Below, piece by piece: positions 1 through 5,151 of a stretch of DNA of 6,599 nucleotides. The position numbers and the translations under genes were made by a program. Numbering within the stretch: position 1 is the stretch's first letter; every line of letters begins with the position of its first letter. This DNA is from Oscillospiraceae bacterium (GTDB taxonomy: Bacteria; Bacillota; Clostridia; UMGS1810). The notes beneath the pieces were generated by a model. It was not told the origin of the DNA and did no database searches. It saw only the letters and a program-made list of their open reading frames with translations. The stretch is from contig JAJXRJ010000062.1 of the NCBI GenBank assembly GCA_021629085.1, positions 1 to 6,599 of the forward strand, in the 5' to 3' direction.

Positions 1-36
1 GTGGGGATTGGATGATGCCTTTTCTCGCCAATTTAT
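1..36 (+). other. Left-edge segment, possible 3' end of an unseen plus-strand gene
   Basis: One plus-strand frame, starting at base 3, reads GDWMMPFLANL and then a TAA at 36-38, immediately at the base of the long hairpin. That is how a gene converging on the AraC gene would end. Eleven codons are too few to identify anything, and the other two plus frames also close nearby (TGA at 13-15, TAA at 53-55). The segment may equally be non-coding. Confidence 0.2.
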
Positions 37-78
37 AAAGCACAGCCAGCCCTAATGTTTAGGGCTGGCTGTGCTTTT
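37..78 (-). terminator. Long hairpin terminator behind the AraC gene, possibly bidirectional
   Basis: Bases 37-54 pair without mismatch with 60-77, an 18-bp stem, and A55-T59 can extend it to 19 bp with a 3-base loop. It begins 20 bases after the AraC-family stop codon. In the minus direction the stem is followed only by the weak tract CTTTATAAAT. In the plus direction it ends in GCTTTTAAAA. The A-rich and T-rich ends on both sides suggest it could stop transcription from either strand, which would fit a convergent gene to the left of the window. Confidence 0.8.
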
Positions 79-97
79 AAAATGCAAGGGCTCACAC

Positions 98-997
98 TTA
101 TTTGTTGGAAAGATAGGTTAAATACCGGGTTCGGAATTCCTTTGGCGTCATGTTTTTATAATGTTTAAACTGTTTGATAAAATAACTGGAGGTGGAAAAC
201 CCTGTTTCCTGTGCGATTTCTGTGATGTTTAAATCCGACGTAGTGAGCAGCATCTCCGCATGCGTGATGCGCACACTGGCGAGGTATTCTGAAAAATTCT
301 GGCGGGTGGTGGCTTTAAACATCCTGGAAAAATAGCTGTAGCTCATGTTGCACACCCGCGCCGCATCCTCCACTGATATCGTGTTTTGATAGTTTTCCGC
401 TACAAATCCGAATACCTTTTGCAGCTTTCGATAGTCGCTTTCCCGCAGGACGCAGTTTGCTTTTAAATCCGCACCGGTTTTTTCATAATACCGCAAAATC
501 CATGCAAATAACCTGCAAATGGCGGAATGCACCACCAGATCATAACCATAGGCCGCCGCGCGGCACTCGCGCTCAATCTCAAAAAAAATTTCGCGCACCC
601 CGCTGTCTGCGAGCGCTTGCGCCGTAAACACCGTCTGTGGCGGCGACTGCTTGACAATAAACGGCAGGACATATTTTGCCTCCAAAAAAGTGCGCGGTGT
701 GCTGTATAACATCACTGGATCAAATTTAAGCACAATATAGCTGTTTTCTACATCCAATCCATAGGTATAGTGTACCTGTCCGGCGCAAATAAGTACCATG
801 TCGCCAGGGCCAAAGGTAAACTCCTCGCCGTCTAGATAAGCGACAAACCGGCCTGCAAGGCCATATAGCACTTCAATATAAGAATGGTAGTGGGCAGCGC
901 ACAAAAAGCCCTTCCCCAACTGTGTCTGTATACTGCCGTAAAATGGAACGTCAATGCTTTCTTCCTGCGCAGTAGTTTGCACCATGTTTCCCTGCAT
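98..997 (-). CDS. AraC-family transcriptional regulator with N-terminal cupin domain
   Basis: This 299-residue protein is a DNA-binding regulator with the usual AraC-family size and layout. Residues ~30-80 form a cupin-type ligand-sensing domain: H36, H38 and E42, then a PGD turn at 64-66 and a QVHY strand at 74-77. Residues ~195-292 carry the double helix-turn-helix. The first HTH is ISVEDAARVCNMSYSYFSRM (207-226). The second is ITEIAQETGFSTSSYFIKQF (258-277), followed by the family signature NMTPKEFR (282-289). The start at 997 has a Shine-Dalgarno AAAGGTGGG about 8 bases upstream; M5 is a less likely alternative. The gene has its own extended -10 promoter and a strong terminator. It follows the Mef-like exporter after 70 bases, with only a weak hairpin between them, so some read-through is possible. 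The ligand and targets are unknown. Cupin-AraC regulators of this type often act on sugar or stress genes nearby, but nothing here identifies the target. Confidence 0.93.
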   Translation of the reverse strand: MQGNMVQTTAQEESIDVPFYGSIQTQLGKGFLCAAHYHSYIEVLYGLAGRFVAYLDGEEFTFGPGDMVLICAGQVHYTYGLDVENSYIVLKFDPVMLYSTPRTFLEAKYVLPFIVKQSPPQTVFTAQALADSGVREIFFEIERECRAAAYGYDLVVHSAICRLFAWILRYYEKTGADLKANCVLRESDYRKLQKVFGFVAENYQNTISVEDAARVCNMSYSYFSRMFKATTRQNFSEYLASVRITHAEMLLTTSDLNITEIAQETGFSTSSYFIKQFKHYKNMTPKEFRTRYLTYLSNK

Positions 998-1028
998 AAA
1001 AAAGTCCCACCTTTCGCCTGTTTTTTAC

Positions 1029-1037
1029 AGTATAGCA
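1029..1037 (-). promoter_or_regulatory. Extended -10 promoter of the AraC-family gene
   Basis: On the minus strand the sequence reads TGC-TATACT: a TATACT -10 box (1029-1034) with a TGn extension (1035-1037). At 17-bp spacing the -35 position reads TTCCGT, a poor match, so the extended -10 would carry recognition. The expected start near 1022 leaves a leader of about 25 bases that includes the ribosome binding site. Confidence 0.6.
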
Positions 1038-1045
1038 CACTTTTT

Positions 1046-1069
1046 AAAAAAACGGAAGCAGGGTTTTTT
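1046..1069 (-). terminator. Weak AT-rich hairpin after the exporter gene
   Basis: Six A:T pairs and one C:G pair (1063-1069 with 1047-1053) enclose a 9-base loop and run straight into a T tract on the minus strand. It overlaps the exporter stop codon at 1068-1070. The stem has almost no GC, so termination is probably inefficient, and exporter transcripts may continue into the AraC gene. Confidence 0.25.
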
Positions 1070-2285
1070 ACGTTTTTTGCCTGTCCGCCGTCCGCACTGG
1101 TTTTATCACCACGCAAAGCACAGCACAAAACACAGTAAACACACCACTAAGCATAAACCAGTTCATAATCCCCATCTTTTCTGCAAAAATGCCGGACAGC
1201 GCAAGCCCAACCGGTGCAGCGAGCGACATCACAGAGGACGTCACACCAATGACACGTCCCAAAAATTCGCCTTCAATCTGCTGCTGCAAAAGCGCCATAA
1301 ACAGTGTGGAAAAAAACGGTGCGGTGACGCCTGTGAGCAGTGTGAGCACTGCAAACAGCACAAACGCTGTGGGCGGAAGCAGCCCCATTATCACCATCAT
1401 AACGCCGAACGAAAAGACGGATAAAATAATGGACACCATTTTATCTTTGGTTCCGCCAAAAATGCCCAGGACCAGCCCGCCGGCCAGCATGCCGACAGAA
1501 AACAGGGTTTCCACCAGCCCCATGTGGTAGGGCGTACCGCCAAAGTGCTGCAACGTCATGAGCGGATAGAGCGAGCCAACGGGAATATACGCCATGGAAA
1601 ATAGTGCGCTGATAAGCGTTAAATAGTAAAGCCCTTTCTTTTTTCGGAGCGCTCTCAACCCCTCTGCCGCCTCTTTGACAAGATTGGATTTGGCCGCTGC
1701 GGCAGTAAGCTTTGGAATTTTTACCAAAAGCAAGGTGGACACACCGGCAACCGCGCCAACCACATCGAGCAGCATGAGAATGGGCAGCGGCAGCGCGGCA
1801 AACAGAACAGAGGCCACCGCTGGGCTTAAAATGAGAGAAATGGATTGGAATGTTTGCGTGTAGCCGCCGCATTTGTCAAGCTGGGTATCCGGAACAATCA
1901 TGGGTGTGATGGCAAGTACACACGGCTGTTGAAATGCGCTCCCCAGCGCCCGTACAAACAGCGCAAAATAGATAGCGCCGATGGACATATCGCCCATCAA
2001 CCCCAGCACCATCAAAAGCAACGCCGCCAAAGCAACGCCAACATCGGAAAATATCATAATTTTCTTGCGGTCGTAGCGGTCGGCAATACTTCCAATAAAC
2101 GGTGAAAAAAGCGCAGTGGGCAAAAAACCGACCAGTGTGGCAATGGAAAGCACCATGGCGGATTCTGTCTTAGCCGTGAGATGCCAAATTAAGGCATACT
2201 GCACAATGGAGCTTGTAAACAGCGAAATGGCCTGTCCGGTCCAGATGGTAAAAAACTGCCGCTTCCAGGTCTTGTTAAGCTTCAT
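1068..2285 (-). CDS. MFS exporter of the Mef (macrolide efflux) type
   Basis: This 405-residue membrane protein is a proton-driven drug exporter of the major facilitator superfamily. As I recall the Mef(A)/Mef(E) macrolide pumps, it matches them in length and along its whole sequence. Matches include FFTIWTGQAISL (11-22), SAMVLSIATLVGFLP (42-56), the MFS motif A GSIADRYDRKKIM (65-77), QLDKCGGYTQTFQSIS (135-150), LGRV (342-345) and NWFMLSG (375-381). About twelve hydrophobic segments are visible, with a basic central loop near 198-217 (RALRKKKG). The start is fixed by AAGGAGAG just upstream of ATG 2285; the frame is open further upstream, but that stretch is leader RNA. Unlike classical mef operons, no msr(D) ABC-F gene follows; an AraC-type regulator does. 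Its leader contains an intrinsic terminator, so expression is probably attenuated. The family call is firm. The substrate is not: a divergent homologue may export something other than macrolides. Confidence 0.88.
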   Translation of the reverse strand: MKLNKTWKRQFFTIWTGQAISLFTSSIVQYALIWHLTAKTESAMVLSIATLVGFLPTALFSPFIGSIADRYDRKKIMIFSDVGVALAALLLMVLGLMGDMSIGAIYFALFVRALGSAFQQPCVLAITPMIVPDTQLDKCGGYTQTFQSISLILSPAVASVLFAALPLPILMLLDVVGAVAGVSTLLLVKIPKLTAAAAKSNLVKEAAEGLRALRKKKGLYYLTLISALFSMAYIPVGSLYPLMTLQHFGGTPYHMGLVETLFSVGMLAGGLVLGIFGGTKDKMVSIILSVFSFGVMMVIMGLLPPTAFVLFAVLTLLTGVTAPFFSTLFMALLQQQIEGEFLGRVIGVTSSVMSLAAPVGLALSGIFAEKMGIMNWFMLSGVFTVFCAVLCVVIKPVRTADRQKT

Positions 2286-2290
2286 GTTCT

Positions 2291-2298
2291 CTCTCCTT
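2291..2298 (-). promoter_or_regulatory. Ribosome binding site that fixes the exporter start
   Basis: AAGGAGAG on the minus strand, with 7 bases between the AGGAG core and ATG 2285, is a near-perfect Shine-Dalgarno. It rules out the upstream in-frame TTG at 2429. The TAA of the possible 36-codon leader ORF (2297-2299) overlaps this site. Confidence 0.85.
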
Positions 2299-2407
2299 AT
2301 GATGTGAATTTTGTGCGCAAAAAAGCGCCGTTTTGCAAAATTTGCAGACGGCGCTTGATTGGTAAGCAAAGAAAGGCGCAGGAAAAATGGTTCTCCCCGT
2401 TGACCAT
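2297..2407 (-). CDS. Possible 36-codon leader ORF spanning the attenuator
   Basis: From ATG 2407 the minus strand encodes a 36-residue peptide starting MVNGENHFSC. It contains PIKRRLQ at residues 16-22 and ends at a TAA that overlaps the exporter's ribosome binding site. The codons AAG-CGC-CGT for K18-R19-R20 are the 5' arm of the attenuator stem (2356-2348). Lys/Arg-X-Lys/Arg is the known macrolide-dependent stalling motif (for example RLR in ErmDL). Against it, no Shine-Dalgarno is visible at proper distance, an in-frame TGA lies just upstream, and another frame is also open here, so the ORF could be chance. Confidence 0.3.
   Translation of the reverse strand: MVNGENHFSCAFLCLPIKRRLQILQNGAFLRTKFTS
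2319..2356 (-). terminator. Intrinsic terminator inside the leader of the Mef-like gene (attenuator)
   Basis: On the minus strand AAGCGCCGT (2356-2348) pairs with ACGGCGCTT (2331-2323). An inner stem TGCAA/TTGCA (2346-2342 with 2338-2334) closes a 3-base loop, and six T follow the GC stem (2324-2319). It lies 34 bases before the exporter start codon and downstream of that gene's own promoter, so it should stop most transcripts before the exporter unless disrupted. It is also the first terminator after the antiporter gene, so it may end that transcript too. An upstream leader segment TGCAAAAT (2444-2437) is perfectly complementary to ATTTTGCA in its inner stem and loop (2341-2334), a candidate competing pairing. 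Confidence 0.8.
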
Positions 2408-2456
2408 CGTTTCTGCTCACAGCAAGCAAAGCCTCTATTTTGCAGATTTTACACGC

Positions 2457-2481
2457 AAAAAAGTAATGCTTATGTGATTAC
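2457..2481 (-). other. Small hairpin followed by a T run in the leader
   Basis: On the minus strand GTAAT (2481-2477) pairs with ATTAC (2467-2463), and six T follow (2462-2457). Five mostly A:T pairs are too weak for an efficient terminator. It sits just after the 4-codon ORF and could be an RNA polymerase pause site, as used in coupled attenuation, or nothing. Confidence 0.2.
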
Positions 2482-2483
2482 AG

Positions 2484-2498
2484 TTATCGATCGTACAT
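2484..2498 (-). CDS. Possible 4-codon leader peptide (MYDR)
   Basis: An ATG-TAC-GAT-CGA-TAA reading frame begins about 25 bases after the predicted transcription start of the exporter mRNA. It is preceded by AAAGGGAAAG, a partial Shine-Dalgarno, with about 9 bases between AAAGG and ATG. Very short upstream ORFs at this position are known in attenuators of antibiotic-resistance genes, where the stalled ribosome changes leader folding. MYDR lacks the +X+ macrolide stalling motif. Its function is inferred from position only. Confidence 0.4.
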   Translation of the reverse strand: MYDR

Positions 2499-2529
2499 AC
2501 GTCTTTCCCTTTCTTAAAAATGTATTCCC

Positions 2530-2558
2530 AGTTTAACATACGCTTCCTCTAATGTCAA
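2530..2558 (-). promoter_or_regulatory. Strong sigma-A promoter of the Mef-like gene
   Basis: On the minus strand TTGACA (2553-2558) and TAAACT (2530-2535) are separated by exactly 17 bp. A TG dinucleotide one base before the -10 makes it an extended -10 as well. The expected start is near 2523, giving a leader of about 240 nt. The -35 box shares three bases with the antiporter stop codon (2555-2557), so the promoter is embedded in the antiporter gene's end. Confidence 0.8.
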
Positions 2559-3970
2559 CCACTATTTTCATATGCATCCACCGAGCTTAACAGGAGCATA
2601 TCGCCAGGCAGCAGCATGGTAGAGCCCTTGGGCAAAATGCTTTTTTCATCCCGCACTACCATTAATATCAACATGTCGGACGGCGGCGAAATTTCGCCCA
2701 GTGTTTTGCCGGACCACGGATGGCTCTCGGTAATCCGGATATCCTGCACCTGTACATTGGAAAAGTCCGCATAGTCGTTAAACGTCTTAAATACTGTGTC
2801 CGTGGTATCTACCAAATCGAGCTTTTTTGCTATCACAGGAAGGAACGTACCCTGGAACCCGACGGAAAGCAGTGCAACCAAAAAGACAATGTGGAAAATA
2901 TCGCTGTTCGTATATGCGCCCCCCGCCACTGCCATAATAGCAAATACAATGGAAGCTGCCCCCCGAAGGCCGGACCATGCCACTAAAACCTGCTGACGGA
3001 TAGGTGTTTTAAAGCAGGACAGGATCGCCGTTACAGCAACCGGCCGTGAAACAAAGGTTAAAAACAGCGCAATCGCTACGGCCGGCAGCAAAATATCCGG
3101 AATTTTAGAGGGAAAGGAAAGCAGGCCAATGACAAAAAAGAGTATAATCTGCATAATCCAAGTAATACCGTCAAAAAAATGCACCAGCTCAATTTTGCGC
3201 CGCAGTTTGGCATTGCCCAAAAAAATCCCCGTGATATACACGCTCAAATATCCATTGCCTCCCGCAAGTGTTGGCAGCGCATAGGAAACCAGCGCGATGG
3301 CTACCATAAAAATAGCGTATAAGCCGTCCGATCCAAACTTTGCTCTTTTTAATACAAAAATCGCCCCAAACGCAATGGCAAAGCCACAAAGCAAGCCATA
3401 TACAATTTGTGCAAATACCAGATAGGCCGGTGATGTACTCTGCTGTGCCGTCATCAGCGACAAAATAATCATGGTGAGCATATAGGCAGCAGGGTCATTA
3501 CTGCCGCTTTCAATTTCCAGCATAGATGCCAATCCATGTTTTAAATTGAGTTTTTTGGAACGCAAAATGGCAAAGACAGAAGCGGCGTCAGTAGAACTAA
3601 TTACCGCACCGGTTAAAAGTGCTTCATAAAAATCCATTTTCAACGCATAATAGCAAAACAATCCGGTGAAAAATGCGGTGAGAATCGTACCTACAAAGGA
3701 AAGTAAGATGGCCTGTAGCGCTACAGGCTTGGCGGCGTTCCAATTGGTGCCAAATCCGCCGTAAAACATGATAAAAATCAGTGCAATAGAACAGATGTCG
3801 CCGGTTAAAACATAATTGTCAAATGGGATTTTAAAAATCCCGTCCTCCCCCATCACTATACCAAACGCAATAAAAAACAACAGCGATGGTACGCCGATTT
3901 TTGCAGAGAGTTTGTTTGCCAAAATACCTGCAGCTAAAATCACGCCGCATAGTAAAATGCCAAGCGTCAT
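2555..3970 (-). CDS. nhaP2: K+/H+ antiporter of the NhaP2 (CvrA) type, CPA1 family
   Basis: This 471-residue inner-membrane protein should exchange cytoplasmic K+ (or Na+) for protons, supporting pH, potassium and osmotic balance. Residues 1-385 are the multi-helix CPA1 antiporter domain. Landmarks shared with E. coli NhaP2 are IPFDNY (48-53), SSTDAASVF (125-133), the ion-site stretch LEIESGSNDPAA (151-162) with N158-D159, GYLSVYITGIFLGN (240-253), HFFDGITWIMQIILF (264-278) and the GLRGAAS segment with R336 (334-340). Residues ~405-468 form an RCK_C (TrkA_C) domain, a cytosolic regulatory module. In S. aureus CpaA this domain type binds cyclic di-AMP, so second-messenger control is possible but not shown. 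The protein ends soon after RCK_C and is shorter than E. coli NhaP2. The start at 3970 is set by GGAGGTGA; a TTG at 4018 would add 16 residues and overlap the promoter. The symbol is a family-level assignment. Confidence 0.9.
   Translation of the reverse strand: MTLGILLCGVILAAGILANKLSAKIGVPSLLFFIAFGIVMGEDGIFKIPFDNYVLTGDICSIALIFIMFYGGFGTNWNAAKPVALQAILLSFVGTILTAFFTGLFCYYALKMDFYEALLTGAVISSTDAASVFAILRSKKLNLKHGLASMLEIESGSNDPAAYMLTMIILSLMTAQQSTSPAYLVFAQIVYGLLCGFAIAFGAIFVLKRAKFGSDGLYAIFMVAIALVSYALPTLAGGNGYLSVYITGIFLGNAKLRRKIELVHFFDGITWIMQIILFFVIGLLSFPSKIPDILLPAVAIALFLTFVSRPVAVTAILSCFKTPIRQQVLVAWSGLRGAASIVFAIMAVAGGAYTNSDIFHIVFLVALLSVGFQGTFLPVIAKKLDLVDTTDTVFKTFNDYADFSNVQVQDIRITESHPWSGKTLGEISPPSDMLILMVVRDEKSILPKGSTMLLPGDMLLLSSVDAYENSG
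3711..3728. repeat. Perfect 18-bp palindrome inside the antiporter gene
   Basis: GCCTGTAGC is followed directly by its reverse complement GCTACAGGC with no spacer. It encodes part of PVALQA (residues 82-87) of the antiporter, so it is constrained by coding. It could be a protein binding site or a coincidence. Confidence 0.6.
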
Positions 3971-3974
3971 CCCA

Positions 3975-3982
3975 TCACCTCC
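3975..3982 (-). promoter_or_regulatory. Ribosome binding site that fixes the antiporter start
   Basis: GGAGGTGA on the minus strand is an almost complete complement to the 16S rRNA tail. Its GGAGG core lies 7 bases before ATG 3970, which decides this start over the upstream TTG at 4018. Confidence 0.88.
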
Positions 3983-3989
3983 ATATATT

Positions 3990-4018
3990 ACTATATCACA
4001 AATGGCATTTAAAAGCAA
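3990..4018 (-). promoter_or_regulatory. Promoter of the antiporter gene
   Basis: On the minus strand TTGCTT (4013-4018) and TATAGT (3990-3995) are 17 bp apart. The -10 is good and the -35 keeps the TTG. The start would fall near 3983, so the mRNA would begin almost at the ribosome binding site, with a leader of only about 13 nt. No riboswitch fits between promoter and gene. Confidence 0.6.
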
Positions 4019-4020
4019 CG

Positions 4021-4058
4021 AAAAAAATAGCGGCGCATGAAAAAAATTCCTGCACCGC
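4021..4058 (-). terminator. Intrinsic terminator after the SpaA-like gene
   Basis: On the minus strand GCGGTGCA (4058-4051) pairs with TGCGCCGC (4037-4030), 8 bp including one T:G wobble, around a 13-base T-rich loop. It is followed by TATTTTTTT (4029-4021). It sits 53 bases after the stop codon at 4112 and just before the antiporter promoter, so the two genes are separate units. Confidence 0.78.
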
Positions 4059-4111
4059 GTTTGTCTTTTGGGTATTTTTGATTCACACTGTCAGAGGTTG
4101 GATGACGCAAG

Positions 4112-5059
4112 TTATATAAGCTGGTTTGTGACAATATAGGTTTGCGTGGCGGCACCGTCTACCGTGATGCTCCCGCCTAGGTCCGCCGAAACCGTGTGCG
4201 TCCGCGTGTATGGCTGGTAACCATCTGGCGCAGCGGACTGGGCAAGGCTGTAAGTGCCCGGAGCCAGTACGCCAAAGCCCGCATAGCCATCCACACCGGA
4301 GGTTGCCGTGTAAACGACCGCTCCATTTTGCGACAGGGTAAACTGTATGCCGGGCAGCGGAAGATTGTTACAGCCGCGTGCCAAAACGCCAAAGCTTGAA
4401 AGATGGATATTACAAATCCGTGCGCCATCGGCGGGTGCGCCGTCAATGGTGACAGTGCCGTCTGCAGATACTTCGAGGCGATAGGTTTCCTGCATTTTCC
4501 GATACCCAACCGGAGCCTGTGTTTCCACCAGCTCATAGCTGCCAGGCAGCAGGCTGTCAAATGAAACGCTGCCGTCTAATGCGGAAACCGCACTGCCAAC
4601 CACAGCAGGGACTGTACGGATTTCAAATGCAGCGCCGGAAAGCGGCGCACTGCTTACGGCATCCTGTTTTAAAATCGTAAATGCGGCGCAAGCTCTGGTT
4701 TTTGCACGGCCAAGCACGCGGAACCGTCGGCTTGGCACACCGTCGATCAGCACACTGCCACTGCTGTCTACCATAACCTGATAGATTTGTTCATTTGTCT
4801 CATATCCTGCCGGCGGCATTGTTTCAGTCAACGTATACTGGCCTGGCATAAGCGGGGAAAACTGCACAATCCCATAGCTGTTAGAAGCCGCAGCTAAAAT
4901 AATCTTTCCACTTTTAGAAAGCGTAAACACAGCGCCGGAGAGCGGCGCATTTGTGGCTTCGTCTATTTTTAAAAACGAAAATGAATTTTCAAAGCTTAAA
5001 CATCCGCATTCTGTTGGAAATAACCGTTCTAGCGGAAGCTTATATGGATCATTTGTCAT
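4112..5059 (-). CDS. Three-domain SpaA/Cna-B-like (prealbumin-fold) protein without export or sortase signals
   Basis: The 315 residues consist of an N-terminal tail (1-24, with ECGC at 17-20) and three repeats of a SpaA/Cna-B prealbumin-like domain, at about 25-120, 125-220 and 221-315. Each shows the family pattern: a first strand leading to PLSGA.F or PLPG.QF, then PG.Y, then (M)P/AP.GY. In pilin and adhesin relatives such domains self-seal with a Lys-Asn/Asp isopeptide bond catalysed by Glu. Here domain 1 has K31 and E79 but no clear Asn in the last strand. Domain 2 has K131, E179 and N217. Domain 3 has A227 and Q274 in place of Lys and Glu, but keeps N312. Unlike most relatives it has no signal peptide, no C-terminal helix and no LPXTG-type motif. 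The start is secure: AAGGAG lies 7 bases upstream. No convincing promoter was found upstream, but terminators flank it, so it is probably monocistronic. Function and location are unknown. The fold call is firm, but any role in a cell or spore surface would be speculation. Confidence 0.85.
   Translation of the reverse strand: MTNDPYKLPLERLFPTECGCLSFENSFSFLKIDEATNAPLSGAVFTLSKSGKIILAAASNSYGIVQFSPLMPGQYTLTETMPPAGYETNEQIYQVMVDSSGSVLIDGVPSRRFRVLGRAKTRACAAFTILKQDAVSSAPLSGAAFEIRTVPAVVGSAVSALDGSVSFDSLLPGSYELVETQAPVGYRKMQETYRLEVSADGTVTIDGAPADGARICNIHLSSFGVLARGCNNLPLPGIQFTLSQNGAVVYTATSGVDGYAGFGVLAPGTYSLAQSAAPDGYQPYTRTHTVSADLGGSITVDGAATQTYIVTNQLI
4632..4648. repeat. Hairpin repeat copy 1 in the SpaA-like gene
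   Basis: GCGCCG and CGGCGC flank a GAAAG loop. The same element, with loop GAGAG, recurs exactly 300 bp away at 4932-4948. Both copies encode the PLSGA segment of a domain, so they most likely reflect domain duplication in GC-rich codons. Confidence 0.6.
4932..4948. repeat. Hairpin repeat copy 2 in the SpaA-like gene
   Basis: GCGCCG-GAGAG-CGGCGC differs from the copy at 4632-4648 by one loop base. The 300-bp spacing equals the 100-residue period between domains 1 and 2 (K31 to K131, E79 to E179), which points to tandem duplication of these two domains. Confidence 0.6.
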
Positions 5060-5151
5060 GTCAAGTCTCCTTCTCTTAGAATAAAATTGAAATCTTAAAA
5101 AACGAATGGAATCACTAGTCTATTTTATTCAGAGAATGGTACAAGGGTGAC

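Noticed and set aside
1335..1365. Repeated GTGAGCA units near 1335-1357
   Set aside because: Two short copies inside the exporter coding sequence encode ordinary membrane-segment residues; there is no array or conserved spacing.
1068..2285. A proven macrolide-resistance mef gene
   Set aside because: Family resemblance is strong, but the sequence differs clearly from Mef(A)/Mef(E) as I recall them and msr(D) is absent. Resistance cannot be claimed from sequence alone.
954..2307. Plus-strand open frames opposite the exporter, e.g. 954-1424 and 1845-2105
   Set aside because: Their translations are Cys/His/Lys-rich antisense peptides without family features, and the minus-strand exporter explains the region fully.
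2286..2429. N-terminal extension of the exporter to a TTG at 2429 (453 residues)
   Set aside because: The extension is basic and non-conserved, runs through the terminator hairpin, and lacks a ribosome binding site. ATG 2285 has AAGGAGAG and gives the 405-residue length of Mef proteins.
3971..4018. N-terminal extension of the antiporter to a TTG at 4018 (487 residues)
   Set aside because: It would overlap the -10 and -35 boxes and has no ribosome binding site, whereas ATG 3970 has GGAGGTGA at ideal distance.
4112..5059. Sortase-anchored pilin or MSCRAMM adhesin
   Set aside because: No signal peptide, LPXTG-type motif or C-terminal membrane helix is present, and no sortase gene lies nearby in the window.
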